Translations under genes and position numbers: made by a program
NCBI RefSeq assembly: GCF_000425205.1
Contig: NZ_AULI01000013.1
Coordinates: 46,779-110,778, forward strand
Source: Pontibacillus halophilus JSM 076056 = DSM 19796
Lineage (GTDB): Bacteria; Bacillota; Bacilli; Bacillales; BH030062
Length of the DNA: 64,000 nucleotides
Direction of reading: 5' to 3'
Notes under the pieces: model-generated
The model's database searches: none
Told to the model about the DNA's origin: nothing
Seen by the model: the letters and a program-made list of their open reading frames with translations, nothing else
In this document: positions 50,357 through 60,158 of the stretch, one piece after another
Layout of the letters: every line of letters starts with the position of its first letter
Position numbering within the stretch: position 1 is the first letter of the stretch

Positions 50357-51775
50357 GTGAACCTAAATGATAATAAGGCGCTTCAAAGCGCAATTGAGGA
50401 GATTACCGAAATCGCGGAAGGGTTTGGACTTGATTTCTACCCAATGCGCTATGAGATCTGTCCTGCAGACATTATTTATACGTTCGGAGCCTACGGGATG
50501 CCTACACGATTCTCACATTGGAGCTTTGGGAAGCAATACCACAAGATGAAGCTACAATACGACCTCGGTCTTAGTAAAATTTATGAGTTGGTCATCAATT
50601 CAAATCCATGTTACGCCTTCTTGTTAAATACAAATAGCCTTGTCCAGAACAAGCTGATTGTAGCCCACGTGCTCGCTCACTGTGACTTCTTCAAGAATAA
50701 CGTTCGCTTTAGCAACACAGACCGCAATATGGTCGAGAAAATGTCGTCTACCGCTGAGCGTATTGCTTATTACGAGAAAATTCATGGCATTAAAGCCGTT
50801 GAAGAAACCCTCGATGCAATTCTAGCCATCCAAGAGCACATTGACCCATCACTAGTCCGGCCGAAACTTGCCTGGACCTTAGCGGATACAGAAGTAGAAG
50901 AAGAAACAAAACCAAAACCAGGTCCATACGACGACCTGTGGGGAATGGATGATAAGAAAGAAAAAGTTGAAGAACCGAAGAAGAAACGTAAAAAGATTCC
51001 ACCTCGCCCCGAGAAAGACATTCTTCTCTTTATTGAAGCCTACAGTGATGAGCTTGATGACTGGCAGCGTGACATTCTAACGATGATGCGCGAAGAGATG
51101 CTGTATTTCTGGCCACAGCTCGAGACGAAGATCATGAACGAAGGTTGGGCTTCCTACTGGCACGCTCGAATTCTAAGAGAGATGAATCTCACGTCTGATG
51201 AGGCAATTGAATTCGCAAAGCTCAATGCAGGTGTCGTGCAGCCGTCACGAACGCAACTTAACCCTTATTATTTAGGACTGAAGATCTTCGAAGATATCGA
51301 AGAGCGGTATGACAATCCAAATGAAGAGTTACAAAGGCAAGGCGTAAAACCAGGTTCTGGCCGGGAGAAAATCTTTGAAGTTCGGGAGATTGAGTCAGAC
51401 ATTTCGTTTATCCGGAACTACTTAACGAAGGAGCTATGCCAGAAGGAAGACTTGTATCTCTTCCAGAAGCAAGGCCGTGATTACAAGATTACAGAGAAGG
51501 ACCATGAGCAAGTGCGTGACCAGCTTGTCACCATGCGTGTGAACGGTGGATTCCCATACCTTACTGTACAAGACGGAAATTATCTTCGCTCTGGCGAGTT
51601 GTACTTGAAGCATCATTACGAGGATGTGGAACTTGACCTCGATTACCTTGAGAAAGTGTTGCCGTATCTTCACTATCTGTGGGGACGCCCGGTGCATATG
51701 GAGTCGATTGTTGAGGGGAAAGCGATACTGTTTAGTTATGCTGGGAAGAAAGTGCAGCGGAAGTTTATATCTTAA
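50357..51775 (+). CDS. spoVR: SpoVR family protein
   Basis: Required for proper cortex formation in B. subtilis spores; biochemical activity unknown. The 472-aa protein starts at GTG 50357 with AAGGGGAGA ahead (a TTG at 50336 lies before that site and is rejected). Typical SpoVR regions are '[66 protein letters not shown]', '[13 protein letters not shown]' and '[19 protein letters not shown]'. A charged linker ([22 protein letters not shown]) sits at about 200-222. It is monocistronic. A sporulation sigma promoter is expected but I could not fix one. Confidence 0.95.
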   Translation: MNLNDNKALQSAIEEITEIAEGFGLDFYPMRYEICPADIIYTFGAYGMPTRFSHWSFGKQYHKMKLQYDLGLSKIYELVINSNPCYAFLLNTNSLVQNKLIVAHVLAHCDFFKNNVRFSNTDRNMVEKMSSTAERIAYYEKIHGIKAVEETLDAILAIQEHIDPSLVRPKLAWTLADTEVEEETKPKPGPYDDLWGMDDKKEKVEEPKKKRKKIPPRPEKDILLFIEAYSDELDDWQRDILTMMREEMLYFWPQLETKIMNEGWASYWHARILREMNLTSDEAIEFAKLNAGVVQPSRTQLNPYYLGLKIFEDIEERYDNPNEELQRQGVKPGSGREKIFEVREIESDISFIRNYLTKELCQKEDLYLFQKQGRDYKITEKDHEQVRDQLVTMRVNGGFPYLTVQDGNYLRSGELYLKHHYEDVELDLDYLEKVLPYLHYLWGRPVHMESIVEGKAILFSYAGKKVQRKFIS

Positions 51776-51780
51776 GAGGG

Positions 51781-51814
51781 AAGAGGCTGTCTCGATTTGA
51801 GGCGGTCTTTTTTG
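51781..51814 (+). terminator. Weak terminator of spoVR
   Basis: AAGAGGCTGTCTC and GAGGCGGTCTTTT pair with several G-U pairs and end in a T-run. Confidence 0.5.
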
Positions 51815-51897
51815 TTTGCATACCCATGATTGGGGAAAGGGGTTTTGTGGAATCCTATTCGACTAAGGAAGATGTCGCAAACTAGGGAGCGGTTATT

Positions 51898-52989
51898 GTG
51901 AAACAACGAATCGTAGGGCTGCTACCGGCTCCTGAGTTGCCGGAGAGAGTCGTGCATCAATTGACTCAAACGTTGCCAAATTTGCTCGGAAACCATGTGG
52001 ATGGAGACGTGGAGTGGAAAGTAGAGTGTCTCACGGACCCGCTAACAGGTGCGGCTGAGACAGCTCGTGAAATATTAGAAGAAACGGAAGCGAGAAAGCG
52101 CGAGAATGATTGGGACTATGCAATCTGTTTGACGGATTTGCCTGTGACACACGAGGGAAATATTGTGCTTTCGGATGTGGACCGAGAACGCTCGATTAGC
52201 CAGCTTTCTTTGCCTGCGTTTGGCTTTGTCCCAATGAAGAAACGAATTGCAGAAGTCATGGTGAACGTCATGGGGGAAATGCATACACCTCACGATTCAA
52301 ATCAACCCATTGCAGATAAGAAACTGAAACGAATGTTTAGCGCAATACGAAGCATCGCCCCATCAGGGGATGAACATTGTTTACAACTCATTGTTGTACC
52401 AAGATTTATTGGTTGGCTTCGTTTAGTACTCGGGATGATTTATGCCAATCGACCGTGGTCTACGATGCCATCGTTCAAAGGTGTTGTGGCCATCGCCTTT
52501 GCCACTGGAGCGTACAGCTTAATCTTTCCCTCGGTATGGAAGATAAGTGAAGCGTTCCAGGGATGGCGCTTTGTGTTATTAATGGTGACAGCAATCTTTG
52601 CTATGGTCGCTTGGATCATTTTCTCTCATGAGTTATGGGAGAAGCCATCTCAACGAAGTAAGAGCCAGCTCAGGCGACTCTACAATATCACAACGGTATC
52701 AACGTTATCGGTTGCTGTACTCATCTATTATGCCTTGGTATTGGTGTTATTCTTCATTGTGGTTCGTATTTTCGTCCCGGCTGATTTATTTGCCATTCAG
52801 GTGGGGTTAGGAGATGGAGTCACCATCATTGACTATATAGAATTAGCTTGGTTAGCAGCTTCACTAGCTACACTTGCAGGCGCATTAGGTGCAGGACTTG
52901 AGAATGCTGAACTGGTCCGAAACGTGACGTACGGTTATCGCCAGCAGCGGCGTTACGAAGAGATGCATCGGGATAAATCTAATTCTTAA
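51898..52989 (+). CDS. Membrane protein of unknown function, 363 aa
   Basis: It has an N-terminal soluble part of about 165 residues beginning 'MKQRIVGLLPAPELPERVVHQLTQTLPNLL' with 'DWDYAICLTDLPV', an alpha/beta pattern reminiscent of a nucleotide or cofactor fold. The membrane part has helices near 195-213, 222-243, 264-290 and 320-345, and a short charged tail follows (RQQRRYEEMHRDK). Start GTG 51898 has a modest AGGGAG site. There is no partner gene. I cannot assign a family name with confidence. Confidence 0.75.
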   Translation: MKQRIVGLLPAPELPERVVHQLTQTLPNLLGNHVDGDVEWKVECLTDPLTGAAETAREILEETEARKRENDWDYAICLTDLPVTHEGNIVLSDVDRERSISQLSLPAFGFVPMKKRIAEVMVNVMGEMHTPHDSNQPIADKKLKRMFSAIRSIAPSGDEHCLQLIVVPRFIGWLRLVLGMIYANRPWSTMPSFKGVVAIAFATGAYSLIFPSVWKISEAFQGWRFVLLMVTAIFAMVAWIIFSHELWEKPSQRSKSQLRRLYNITTVSTLSVAVLIYYALVLVLFFIVVRIFVPADLFAIQVGLGDGVTIIDYIELAWLAASLATLAGALGAGLENAELVRNVTYGYRQQRRYEEMHRDKSNS

Positions 52990-53073
52990 TACCGTTTAAC
53001 CTTCACTTTATGACAGAAGTGAAGATCTCATGAAGAGCTTATATGATAGACTTCGCATTGCTCGTAAGAAGCT

Positions 53074-53105
53074 AACCGCCCTTTCTTTGGATTGGGCGGT
53101 TTTTT
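53074..53105 (+). terminator. Intrinsic terminator upstream of the ribose operon
   Basis: AACCGCCC (53074-53081) and GGGCGGTT (53094-53101), then T residues. A second perfect hairpin CTTCACTT/AAGTGAAG (53001-53024) lies just after the 51898 gene but lacks a T-run. Confidence 0.88.
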
Positions 53106-53154
53106 AAATTGGAGTAAAAAACGATTGAACCAATTGAATACTTTGTGCTACGTT

Positions 53155-53174
53155 ATATGTAACCGGTTACATAT
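53155..53174 (+). promoter_or_regulatory. Perfect palindromic operator of the ribose operon, also a perfect cre
   Basis: ATATGTAACCGGTTACATAT is a 20-base perfect palindrome 13 bases before the rbsR start. Its core TGTAACCGGTTACA fits every defined position of the CcpA cre consensus TGWNANCGNTNWCA and is also the kind of site bound by RbsR. Control by both ribose (RbsR) and glucose (CcpA) is therefore likely, as known for B. subtilis rbs. Confidence 0.8.
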
Positions 53175-53186
53175 TGTCGAGGTGAA

Positions 53187-54167
53187 ATGATGGTAACCAT
53201 TAAAGATGTAGCCCGTGAGGCAGGTGTATCCGTTGCAACGGTATCCCGTGTGTTAAACAATAACGGTTACGTTGGGGTAGATACGAGAAAGAAAGTAATG
53301 GAAGCAATGGCTGTTCTCGAGTACAGCCCGAATGAAGTAGCCCGCTCCTTGTATAAACGGGAGTCAAAGCTCATCGGCCTCTTGCTCCCTGACATCACAA
53401 ACCCTTTCTTCCCACAGTTGGCGAGAGGGGTAGAAGATGAGCTGAGTAAGTCTGGGTATCGGTTGTTACTAGGGAATAGCGATGAAAATATGGATAAAGA
53501 GCTCGAATATATCCAGACATTTGTACAGAATCATGTTGTTGGATTATTGACGGCAACAAACCACGTGGAAGATACTTTATATGATTCATTGAAACTTCCT
53601 ATTGTGATGCTTGACCGTGCGTATGGTCACTATCCATCTGTCTATTCAGATGGAAGAGAAGGTGGAGGTCTAGCTGCCAAGACGCTTATTGACAAAGGAG
53701 CAAAGCGGATAACGCTTGTGAAAGGGCCTGCTCACATCAGACCAGCTCAAGATCGATTCAAGGGAGCGATGGATGTTCTTAGTGAGGCAGATGTGGACTT
53801 TGCCGTACTGGCTACAACCTCTTATTCATTCGAGGAAGCTAAAGGCTTTGCAGAAGAGTTGTTTATTAAGTATCCGAATACGGATGGAGTAATTGCGAGC
53901 AACGATATTGTAGGGATTGCCGTCATCCATCAGGCTTTGAAGCTTGGGAAAGTCATCCCAGACGATGTCCAAATTATCGGGTATGATGATATCCCGCAAT
54001 GCAGCTTGTCCTACCCAACCCTGTCCACCATTCGACAGCCCGCTTATGAGATGGGGCGTCAAGCGGCTCGTCTCCTTCTGTCTATTATTAAGGGTGAGTC
54101 GGAGTGTGAGCGAACGATGCAAATGCCAGTTGAATTTATAGAAAGAAATACGACAAGAAAGGAATGA
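53187..54167 (+). CDS. rbsR: Ribose operon repressor RbsR (LacI family)
   Basis: The 326-aa LacI/GalR regulator has HTH 'VTIKDVAREAGVSVATVSRVLNNNGYVG' followed by the hinge helix 'YSPNEVARSL', then a periplasmic-binding-type ligand domain (about 60-326) with 'LIGLLLPDITNPFFPQLARGVEDEL' and 'DGVIASNDIVGIAVIHQALKLGK..IIGYDDI'. It is first in rbsRKDACB. The palindrome at 53155 covers its promoter region, so it represses itself and the operon in the absence of ribose. Confidence 0.95.
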   Translation: MMVTIKDVAREAGVSVATVSRVLNNNGYVGVDTRKKVMEAMAVLEYSPNEVARSLYKRESKLIGLLLPDITNPFFPQLARGVEDELSKSGYRLLLGNSDENMDKELEYIQTFVQNHVVGLLTATNHVEDTLYDSLKLPIVMLDRAYGHYPSVYSDGREGGGLAAKTLIDKGAKRITLVKGPAHIRPAQDRFKGAMDVLSEADVDFAVLATTSYSFEEAKGFAEELFIKYPNTDGVIASNDIVGIAVIHQALKLGKVIPDDVQIIGYDDIPQCSLSYPTLSTIRQPAYEMGRQAARLLLSIIKGESECERTMQMPVEFIERNTTRKE

Positions 54168-54168
54168 G

Positions 54169-55062
54169 ATGATGAGAAAACCAAAGATTGCTGTCGTTGG
54201 AAGTTCTTCCATGGACTTACTTGTAACATCAGAACGCCGTCCGTTAGCAGGGGAAACCGTTCTAGGAGATTCATTTCAAACAGTCCCAGGTGGGAAGGGA
54301 GCGAACCAGGCAGTAGCAGCTGCCAAATTAGGTGCTGAAGTATATATGATTGGATGTGTTGGTGATGACCCATACGGAGATGAGATTCTAGCGAATTTCA
54401 ATGCCCACGGCGTTCATACCGACTATGTGGAACCGGTTACACATGCTAAGAGTGGAACTGCTCATATCATACTAGCAGAGGGAGATAATAGCATTGTCGT
54501 TGTCAAAGGAGCGAATGATGCTGTCACACCTGCTTATGTGAATGGAGCAAGAGACATTCTTCGTGAGAGTGATCTCGTTCTTATTCAGCAAGAATTGCCA
54601 GAAGAAACGGTAATCGAGACAGCACGACTATGCGGGGAGCTGAACGTGCCATTATTACTAAATCCTGCTCCTGCTCGTGAAATTCCTGATACGCTTCTTG
54701 AACAAGTAACGTACATTACGCCGAACGAGCACGAAGCCGCTCTCATGTTTCCTGGCCAAGATCTTTCAGACGTCCTTCGACGCTATTCAACTAAACTGTT
54801 CATTACTGAAGGGGCAGAAGGGGTTCGGTATTTCAATGGAGAGCAAGAAGTCCAGGTACCATCCTTCCTTGTAGATGTTGTGGATACAACGGGGGCGGGT
54901 GATACGTTTAACGCTGCATTTGGAACTGCGATGGCAGAAGGACAAACGTTTGTTGAGAGTCTTCGCTTCGCCAATCGAGCAGCCTCGCTCTCTGTTCAAG
55001 GATTAGGAGCGCAAGGTGGCATGCCGACGAGAGAAGAAGTCGAAAAGGGGCTGATGGAATGA
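54169..55062 (+). CDS. rbsK: Ribokinase
   Basis: Phosphorylates D-ribose to ribose 5-phosphate. The 297-aa PfkB-family protein has signature 1 'GGKGANQAVAAAKLG' (41-55) and signature 2 'DTTGAGDTFNAAF' with the catalytic base Asp245. It follows rbsR by 1 base and overlaps rbsD by 4 bases. A cre/operator-like sequence lies inside the gene at 54428-54441. Confidence 0.95.
   Translation: MMRKPKIAVVGSSSMDLLVTSERRPLAGETVLGDSFQTVPGGKGANQAVAAAKLGAEVYMIGCVGDDPYGDEILANFNAHGVHTDYVEPVTHAKSGTAHIILAEGDNSIVVVKGANDAVTPAYVNGARDILRESDLVLIQQELPEETVIETARLCGELNVPLLLNPAPAREIPDTLLEQVTYITPNEHEAALMFPGQDLSDVLRRYSTKLFITEGAEGVRYFNGEQEVQVPSFLVDVVDTTGAGDTFNAAFGTAMAEGQTFVESLRFANRAASLSVQGLGAQGGMPTREEVEKGLME
54428..54441 (+). 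promoter_or_regulatory. Intragenic cre/RbsR-like site in rbsK
   Basis: TGGAACCGGTTACA differs by one base from the core of the operator in front of rbsR (TGTAACCGGTTACA), 1.27 kb upstream. It encodes Val-Glu-Pro-Val-Thr in an ordinary part of RbsK. It could be an auxiliary operator for looping or roadblock repression, or chance. Confidence 0.4.
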
Positions 55063-55445
55063 AGCGACATGGTCTACTAAATAGTCATATTACGAAAGTA
55101 CTTGCAGACCTTGGACATACAGATACGATTGTCGTGGCGGATGCTGGCTTACCAATTCCGCCTGGCGTTGAGAAGATAGACGTATCTTTATCTGAAGGTG
55201 TTCCATCCTTTCTAGACGTCATCTCCATCTTGCAAGAAGAAATGGTTGTTGAACGAGCAACTGTAGCTGAAGAGATGGAGAGAAATGTACCCGTCCACAC
55301 AGGATTTCATGAACGATGTAAGACGGTTGATTACGTATCACACGAAACGTTGAAGGAAAGTCTCACTAAAGCAAAGGCAGTTATTCGTACCGGAGAAGTT
55401 ACACCTTATGCCAATTGTATCTTACATGCAGGAGTGACGTTCTAA
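55059..55445 (+). CDS. rbsD: D-ribose pyranase RbsD
   Basis: Speeds the conversion of beta-pyranose to furanose ribose so that RbsK can act. The 128-aa protein has the family sequence 'MKRHGLLNSHITKVLADLGHTDTIVVADAGLPIPPGVEKIDVSLSEGVPSFLDVI', catalytic His20 (LGHTD), and the C-terminal 'VIRTGEVTPYANCILHAGV'. It overlaps rbsK by 4 bases (ATGA). Confidence 0.96.
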   Translation: MKRHGLLNSHITKVLADLGHTDTIVVADAGLPIPPGVEKIDVSLSEGVPSFLDVISILQEEMVVERATVAEEMERNVPVHTGFHERCKTVDYVSHETLKESLTKAKAVIRTGEVTPYANCILHAGVTF

Positions 55446-55458
55446 CAGGGGGGATTAG

Positions 55459-56949
55459 ATGGATATTGTAATGGAGAACATTCATAAAGCATTTGGTAAG
55501 AACCGTGTGCTCGAAGGAGTGGACATCCATATTCACGAGGGAGAGGTTCACGCACTCATGGGGGAGAATGGGGCCGGGAAGTCTACGTTAATGAATATTC
55601 TTACCGGTCTCCATAAGAAGGATGAAGGTCGAGTAACCATTGATGGGAAAGAGACGACATTCGAGAACCCGAAAGAAGCGGAGAAATTCGGCATTGCGTT
55701 TATACATCAAGAATTAAACATTTGGCCTCATCTAACCGTTCTAGAAAACTTGTTTATTAACAAAGAGCCGATCAGCTCGTTCGGCCTCATTCAAACGAGA
55801 AAAATGAAAGCGGTTGCGAGTGAGCAATTCGAAAGACTTGGCCTTTCGATTCCATTGAATAAAGAAGCCTGTGAGTGCTCAGTTGGGGAGCAACAAATGA
55901 TTGAAATTGCAAAGGCATTAATGACCGATGCCAAAGTGATTATCATGGATGAGCCGACCGCTGCACTAACAGACCGGGAAATTCAAAAGTTGTTCGGTGT
56001 GATTCAATCGCTTCAGAAATCCGGCGTGTCGATTGTTTATATATCCCACCGTATGGAGGAGATTTTCAGCATATGCGACACGATTACCGTTATGAGGGAT
56101 GGGAGAACCGTCGATACGACACCAATCCCACGTACTAGCTTTGACGAAGTGGTTCGAAAAATGGTTGGCCGCGAACTGACAGACCGATTCCCGAGTCGGG
56201 AAGCTAACGTTGGCGAAGCGGTCCTTCGGGTTGAAGGATTAAGCCGAAAGGGAAGCTTCCACAACATAAACTTTGAGGCGCGGTCTGGTGAAATTGTTGG
56301 GGTAGCCGGACTAATGGGAGCAGGACGAACGGAAATTATGAGAACCATCTTTGGGCTTGATGGGAAGTATGAAGGTCACATTTACATGAATGGAAAGAAA
56401 GAAACGATTAAGAGTCCTCGTCAGGCGGTTCAGCTTGGACTTGGTCTGATTACGGAAGACCGTAAAGAAGAAGGACTTATACTTGACTTTTCAATTAGAG
56501 ACAACATTGCGTTGCCTAGTCTAACTAGCTTCACGAAGAATGCGTTCATTCAAGAGAAAGAGGAATCAGACTTTGTTGATTTATTGATTAAGCGATTAAC
56601 GATTAAGACAGAGTCCGCTCAAACAGAGGCACAACACCTGTCAGGTGGGAACCAACAAAAGGTGGTCATCGCGAAATGGATTGGGATTGGACCGAGAGTG
56701 CTCATTCTAGACGAGCCAACTCGAGGAGTCGACGTTGGGGCGAAGCGTGAAATCTATCAACTTATGAATGAGCTGACGGACCGTGGAGTAGCCATTATTA
56801 TGGTGTCTTCCGAGCTCCCAGAAGTGTTAGGGATGAGTGACCGTATTCTTGTCATACATGAAGGAAATCTAGCAGGGGAGCTCTCGAAAGAAGAAGCAGA
56901 TCAAGAGAAGATCATGACATTAGCTACTGGGGGGAATGGACATGGATAG
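55459..56949 (+). CDS. rbsA: Ribose ABC transporter ATPase RbsA
   Basis: Double ATPase of the ribose importer, 496 aa with two NBDs. The first has Walker A 'GENGAGKST', signature '[15 protein letters not shown]' and Walker B '[12 protein letters not shown]'. The second has the degenerate Walker A 'GLMGAGRTE', signature '[15 protein letters not shown]' and Walker B '[12 protein letters not shown]'. The degenerate second P-loop is normal for RbsA. It lies 13 bases after rbsD with an AGGGGGG site. Confidence 0.96.
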   Translation: MDIVMENIHKAFGKNRVLEGVDIHIHEGEVHALMGENGAGKSTLMNILTGLHKKDEGRVTIDGKETTFENPKEAEKFGIAFIHQELNIWPHLTVLENLFINKEPISSFGLIQTRKMKAVASEQFERLGLSIPLNKEACECSVGEQQMIEIAKALMTDAKVIIMDEPTAALTDREIQKLFGVIQSLQKSGVSIVYISHRMEEIFSICDTITVMRDGRTVDTTPIPRTSFDEVVRKMVGRELTDRFPSREANVGEAVLRVEGLSRKGSFHNINFEARSGEIVGVAGLMGAGRTEIMRTIFGLDGKYEGHIYMNGKKETIKSPRQAVQLGLGLITEDRKEEGLILDFSIRDNIALPSLTSFTKNAFIQEKEESDFVDLLIKRLTIKTESAQTEAQHLSGGNQQKVVIAKWIGIGPRVLILDEPTRGVDVGAKREIYQLMNELTDRGVAIIMVSSELPEVLGMSDRILVIHEGNLAGELSKEEADQEKIMTLATGGNGHG

Positions 56950-57898
56950 CGTAGTAAAACAATCGAAGCAAACAGGGAACTTGATGCAGAAATTGGGTCC
57001 CTTTGTAGGCTTACTCGTACTTATGACAGTCGTTTCAATCTTTAATACAAGCTTTCTTGAACCATTGAATATCTTAAACTTGTTGCGACAAGTGGCGATA
57101 AACGCCTTGATTGCCTACGGAATGACGTTCGTTATTCTGACTGGAGGCATTGATTTATCTGTAGGCTCGATACTTGCACTGTCTAGTGCGTTGATGGCCG
57201 GCATGATGGTGTCAGGGATCGATCCGATTCTAGCCATCTTAATTGGTTGTCTATTAGGGGCATTAATGGGGACTGTGAACGGTCTGTTGATTACTAAAGG
57301 GAAGATGGCACCGTTCATTGCGACCCTTGCTACAATGACGATGTTTCGGGGTTTGACACTCGTCTATACAGATGGGAATCCAATCACTGGGCTCGGTGAT
57401 AGCTATGCATTTCAGCTGTTTGGAAGAGGGTATTTCCTAGGGATTCCAGTGCCGGCTATTACGATGCTCATTGCTTTCGGTGTTCTATGGGTAATCCTTC
57501 ACAAAACGCCGTTTGGCCGTAAGACTTATGCGATTGGTGGCAATGAAAAGGCAGCACTTATATCAGGTATTAACGTTTCTCGCATTAAAGTGATGGTCTA
57601 CTCACTAGCAGGTTTATTATCTGCGTTAGCGGGTGCCATCTTAACTTCACGGCTGAACTCCGCCCAGCCTACAGCAGGTACTTCTTATGAATTGGATGCC
57701 ATTGCAGCTGTCGTTCTTGGTGGAACGAGTCTTTCTGGTGGGCGTGGCTTGATTGTGGGAACGCTTATTGGGGCACTTATTATTGGCACGTTAAATAATG
57801 GCTTGAACTTACTTGGAGTCTCGTCCTTCTTCCAGATGGTCGTGAAGGGTGTCGTCATTATTATCGCTGTATTAATAGACCGAAAGAAAGCAGCTTAG
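56942..57898 (+). CDS. rbsC: Ribose ABC transporter permease RbsC
   Basis: Inner-membrane channel for ribose, 318 aa from ATG 56942 (GGGGGG 7 bases before; an ATG at 56936 is too close to it). It has about eight to ten helices with the family sequences '[23 protein letters not shown]', '[47 protein letters not shown]' and '[20 protein letters not shown]'. It overlaps the end of rbsA by 8 bases. Confidence 0.96.
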   Translation: MDSVVKQSKQTGNLMQKLGPFVGLLVLMTVVSIFNTSFLEPLNILNLLRQVAINALIAYGMTFVILTGGIDLSVGSILALSSALMAGMMVSGIDPILAILIGCLLGALMGTVNGLLITKGKMAPFIATLATMTMFRGLTLVYTDGNPITGLGDSYAFQLFGRGYFLGIPVPAITMLIAFGVLWVILHKTPFGRKTYAIGGNEKAALISGINVSRIKVMVYSLAGLLSALAGAILTSRLNSAQPTAGTSYELDAIAAVVLGGTSLSGGRGLIVGTLIGALIIGTLNNGLNLLGVSSFFQMVVKGVVIIIAVLIDRKKAA

Positions 57899-57908
57899 GA
57901 GGGATAGG

Positions 57909-58826
57909 ATGAGAAAGCTACTAGTAAGTTGTATGAGTCTGTTCCTAGTATTCTTAGGGGCTTGTTCGCTACAACCACCAGAATGGGCCAAGCCAAGCTC
58001 AGGAGAAGCGGGGGAAGATGTGAAGATTGGCTTGTCCGTATCTACATTAAATAATCCATTCTTCGTCTCTATGAAAGATGGTGTTGAACAAGAAGCAGCT
58101 GAACAGGACATGGAAGTTGTTGTCGTAGACGCCCAAAATGATGCAGCTAAACAAATTAATGATGTGGAAGACTTAATTCAACAAGGAGTCGACGTGTTGC
58201 TTATCAATCCTACTGACTCCTCTGCGATATCGACAGCCGTACAGTCTGCGAATAGCCTAGGGATTCCAGTCGTAACCCTCGACCGGTCTTCTGAGAAAGG
58301 AGAGGTCGCGACACTTGTAAGTTCAGATAACGAAAAAGGTGGAGAAATGGCGGGATCCTTTATTGTGGAACAGCTTGGTGAAGGTGCAAAAGTAGCCGAG
58401 TTGGAAGGGGTTCCGGGTGCATCTGCTACACGTGAGCGTGGTGCAGGGTTCCATAACATTGCAGATGAACAATTGGATGTGGTTGCTAAACAAACTGCCA
58501 ATTTCGACCGGACAGAAGGTTTAAATACTATGGAGAATATGCTGCAGGGGAATCCGGACATTGAAGCCGTGTTCGCCCATAACGATGAAATGGCGCTCGG
58601 TGCTTATCAAGCCATTCAGAGTGTCGGGCGTGACATCCTTGTAGTTGGGTTTGACGGAAATGAGGATGCACTATCTAGTATTGAAGAAGGCAATCTTTCT
58701 GCGACCGTTGCCCAACAGCCAGAGGAGATTGGGAGACTTGCTGTGCAAGCGGGTCAAGATGTGCTGGAAGGCAATGAAGTAGAGGAGACGATTCCTGTCC
58801 CACTAAAGCTTGTATCAGAAGAATGA
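57909..58826 (+). CDS. rbsB: Ribose ABC transporter substrate-binding lipoprotein RbsB
   Basis: Captures ribose outside the membrane. The 305-aa protein has a lipoprotein signal with lipobox LGAC (Cys19) and a Peripla_BP_4-type domain with 'IGLSVSTLNNPFFVSMKDGVEQEA', 'VDVLLINPTDSSAISTAVQSANSLGIPVVTLDR' and 'AVFAHNDEMALGAYQAIQSVGRDILVVGFDG'. Ligand contacts such as Asn, Phe-Phe, Asp-Arg and the final Asp match RbsB. It is the last gene of the operon, ending at a terminator. Confidence 0.96.
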   Translation: MRKLLVSCMSLFLVFLGACSLQPPEWAKPSSGEAGEDVKIGLSVSTLNNPFFVSMKDGVEQEAAEQDMEVVVVDAQNDAAKQINDVEDLIQQGVDVLLINPTDSSAISTAVQSANSLGIPVVTLDRSSEKGEVATLVSSDNEKGGEMAGSFIVEQLGEGAKVAELEGVPGASATRERGAGFHNIADEQLDVVAKQTANFDRTEGLNTMENMLQGNPDIEAVFAHNDEMALGAYQAIQSVGRDILVVGFDGNEDALSSIEEGNLSATVAQQPEEIGRLAVQAGQDVLEGNEVEETIPVPLKLVSEE

Positions 58827-58828
58827 TA

Positions 58829-58866
58829 AAAGAAAGCAGGGAGGAACATCACCTCCCTGCTTCTTT
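58829..58866. terminator. Bidirectional terminator of the rbs operon
   Basis: AGCAGGGAGG (58835-58844) and CCTCCCTGCT (58852-58861), extended by AAGAA/TTCTT, with T residues on both strands, so it also serves the small minus-strand gene. Confidence 0.93.
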
Positions 58867-59154
58867 CTATTCGTCATCTTTAGATTTCTTGCGTGAGAAG
58901 GGCTTCGTTATCCCTCGGGCAGCGCCTGTGGCGGTATCCACGGATTTCCCAATGAATTTATTCCCCGTATTGCTTACATTCTTCACAAAGTCAGTCGATG
59001 TGTCAGACACTTTACCAATCAATCCTCCATCCCCACTAATGGATTTGACGACATCATTGGCTGTGTCAGCTGACTTGTTCACCAAATCGTTCGCCTGAGA
59101 AGCCGTCTTCTTAACCAAATTGTCATCGCGCTTCGATTTGTTTGAATCCGTCAT
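58867..59154 (-). CDS. Small repetitive amphipathic protein (LEA-like), 95 aa
   Basis: Not a named family. The sequence is a series of short related units rich in Asp, Asn, Lys, Ser and Thr with regular hydrophobics: 'ASQANDLVNKSADTANDVVKS', 'GKVSDTSTDFVKNVSNTGNKFIGKSVDTATGAARG'. A charged C-terminus (SRKKSKDDE) follows. There is no signal or membrane helix. The pattern predicts an amphipathic helix without a globular core, as in LEA group 3, phasin or CsbD-like stress proteins. AAGGAGGA lies before the ATG. It is monocistronic. Confidence 0.75.
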   Translation of the reverse strand: MTDSNKSKRDDNLVKKTASQANDLVNKSADTANDVVKSISGDGGLIGKVSDTSTDFVKNVSNTGNKFIGKSVDTATGAARGITKPFSRKKSKDDE

Positions 59155-59307
59155 GCAATCTCCTCCTTAAAGTGGAATTACTGTTATCCCTATGTGGAAG
59201 GAGGTGTTGATATGAATCTCAATGTGTAATGAGGGAGGTCAGCTATCTTTTCTTTGATGGTCTTTAGGAATCCAGCTCTCCCTTTCCCAAATCATGATGA
59301 TTTGACT

Positions 59308-60138
59308 CTACTTGTTCTTGGAACGAACGACACGGTTCATAATGCCATCAAACAACCGATCTGAAGCTAACTTACGAATGAGTAATATGGCTTTGGCGGT
59401 TGTACCTGGAGCATAGCGTGTACGTGGCTTACTAGATAGGCTGGCCTTAGAAATTGTGTGTGCAATGAGATTTGGGCTCGCTCCAAAGTTCGGGTCGTTC
59501 ACTTGGTCTAACAGTTTGCCGAGTCCTTTCGCTTGCTCGTGGTAAGCGGTATCACCAGATACGTTTCGCACGCTCTCTCCAGCGATGGACCCCCACTCAG
59601 AGCGAACTGGACCTGGTTCAATCACAACCACATCAATCCCGAACGGAGCAAGCTCCATACGTAAGCTGTCACTTAGACCTTCAACAGCAAACTTAGATGA
59701 GTGGTACCAAGCACCGAGGGGTTCGGCAATCTTGCCGCCGATTGAAGATATGTTCATAATCTTCCCAGCACCTTGCTGACGCATGTAAGGAAGAACAAGT
59801 TGGGTGAGGCGAGCCAATCCAAATACGTTCACTTCAAATTGACGTTTCGCTTCTTCAATGGAGACATCTTCTAAAGCGCCGTAAGAACCGTAACCAGCAT
59901 TATTAACAAGGATATCAATCCGTCCTTGTTCGTCGATAATCTGATTGACTGCAGCTTGCATGGATGCATCATCTGTCACATCGAGTGCGAGCGTGTGGGC
60001 TCCCTTACTCTTCAATCCTTCCATGCGTTCGACACGACGAGCTCCTGCATAGACGATAAATCCTTTCGTTAATAATTGTTGAACAGTAGCCTCCCCAATT
60101 CCAGAAGAAGCTCCAGTGAGTAAAATAACTTGTTTCAT
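59308..60138 (-). CDS. Short-chain dehydrogenase/reductase (classical, long C-terminus)
   Basis: The 276-aa NAD(P)-dependent oxidoreductase has TGASSGIG (8-15), 'NNAG' at 79-82, Ser131/132, Tyr145 and Lys149 (YHSSK). Arg34-Arg35 after beta-2 (GARRVERM) favours NADP(H). The C-terminal part (after about 190) resembles retinol or 17-beta-hydroxysteroid dehydrogenase-like bacterial SDRs acting on lipophilic alcohols. The upstream gap contains two palindromes related to one in front of the adjacent TetR gene, so that regulator probably controls it. Confidence 0.9.
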   Translation of the reverse strand: MKQVILLTGASSGIGEATVQQLLTKGFIVYAGARRVERMEGLKSKGAHTLALDVTDDASMQAAVNQIIDEQGRIDILVNNAGYGSYGALEDVSIEEAKRQFEVNVFGLARLTQLVLPYMRQQGAGKIMNISSIGGKIAEPLGAWYHSSKFAVEGLSDSLRMELAPFGIDVVVIEPGPVRSEWGSIAGESVRNVSGDTAYHEQAKGLGKLLDQVNDPNFGASPNLIAHTISKASLSSKPRTRYAPGTTAKAILLIRKLASDRLFDGIMNRVVRSKNK

Positions 60139-60158
60139 GTCTTTATCCCCTTTATAGC

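Noticed and set aside
58823..59098. 91-codon plus-strand frame after rbsB
   Set aside because: It runs antisense through the rbs terminator and the small LEA-like gene, which has the better ribosome site and a sensible protein sequence.
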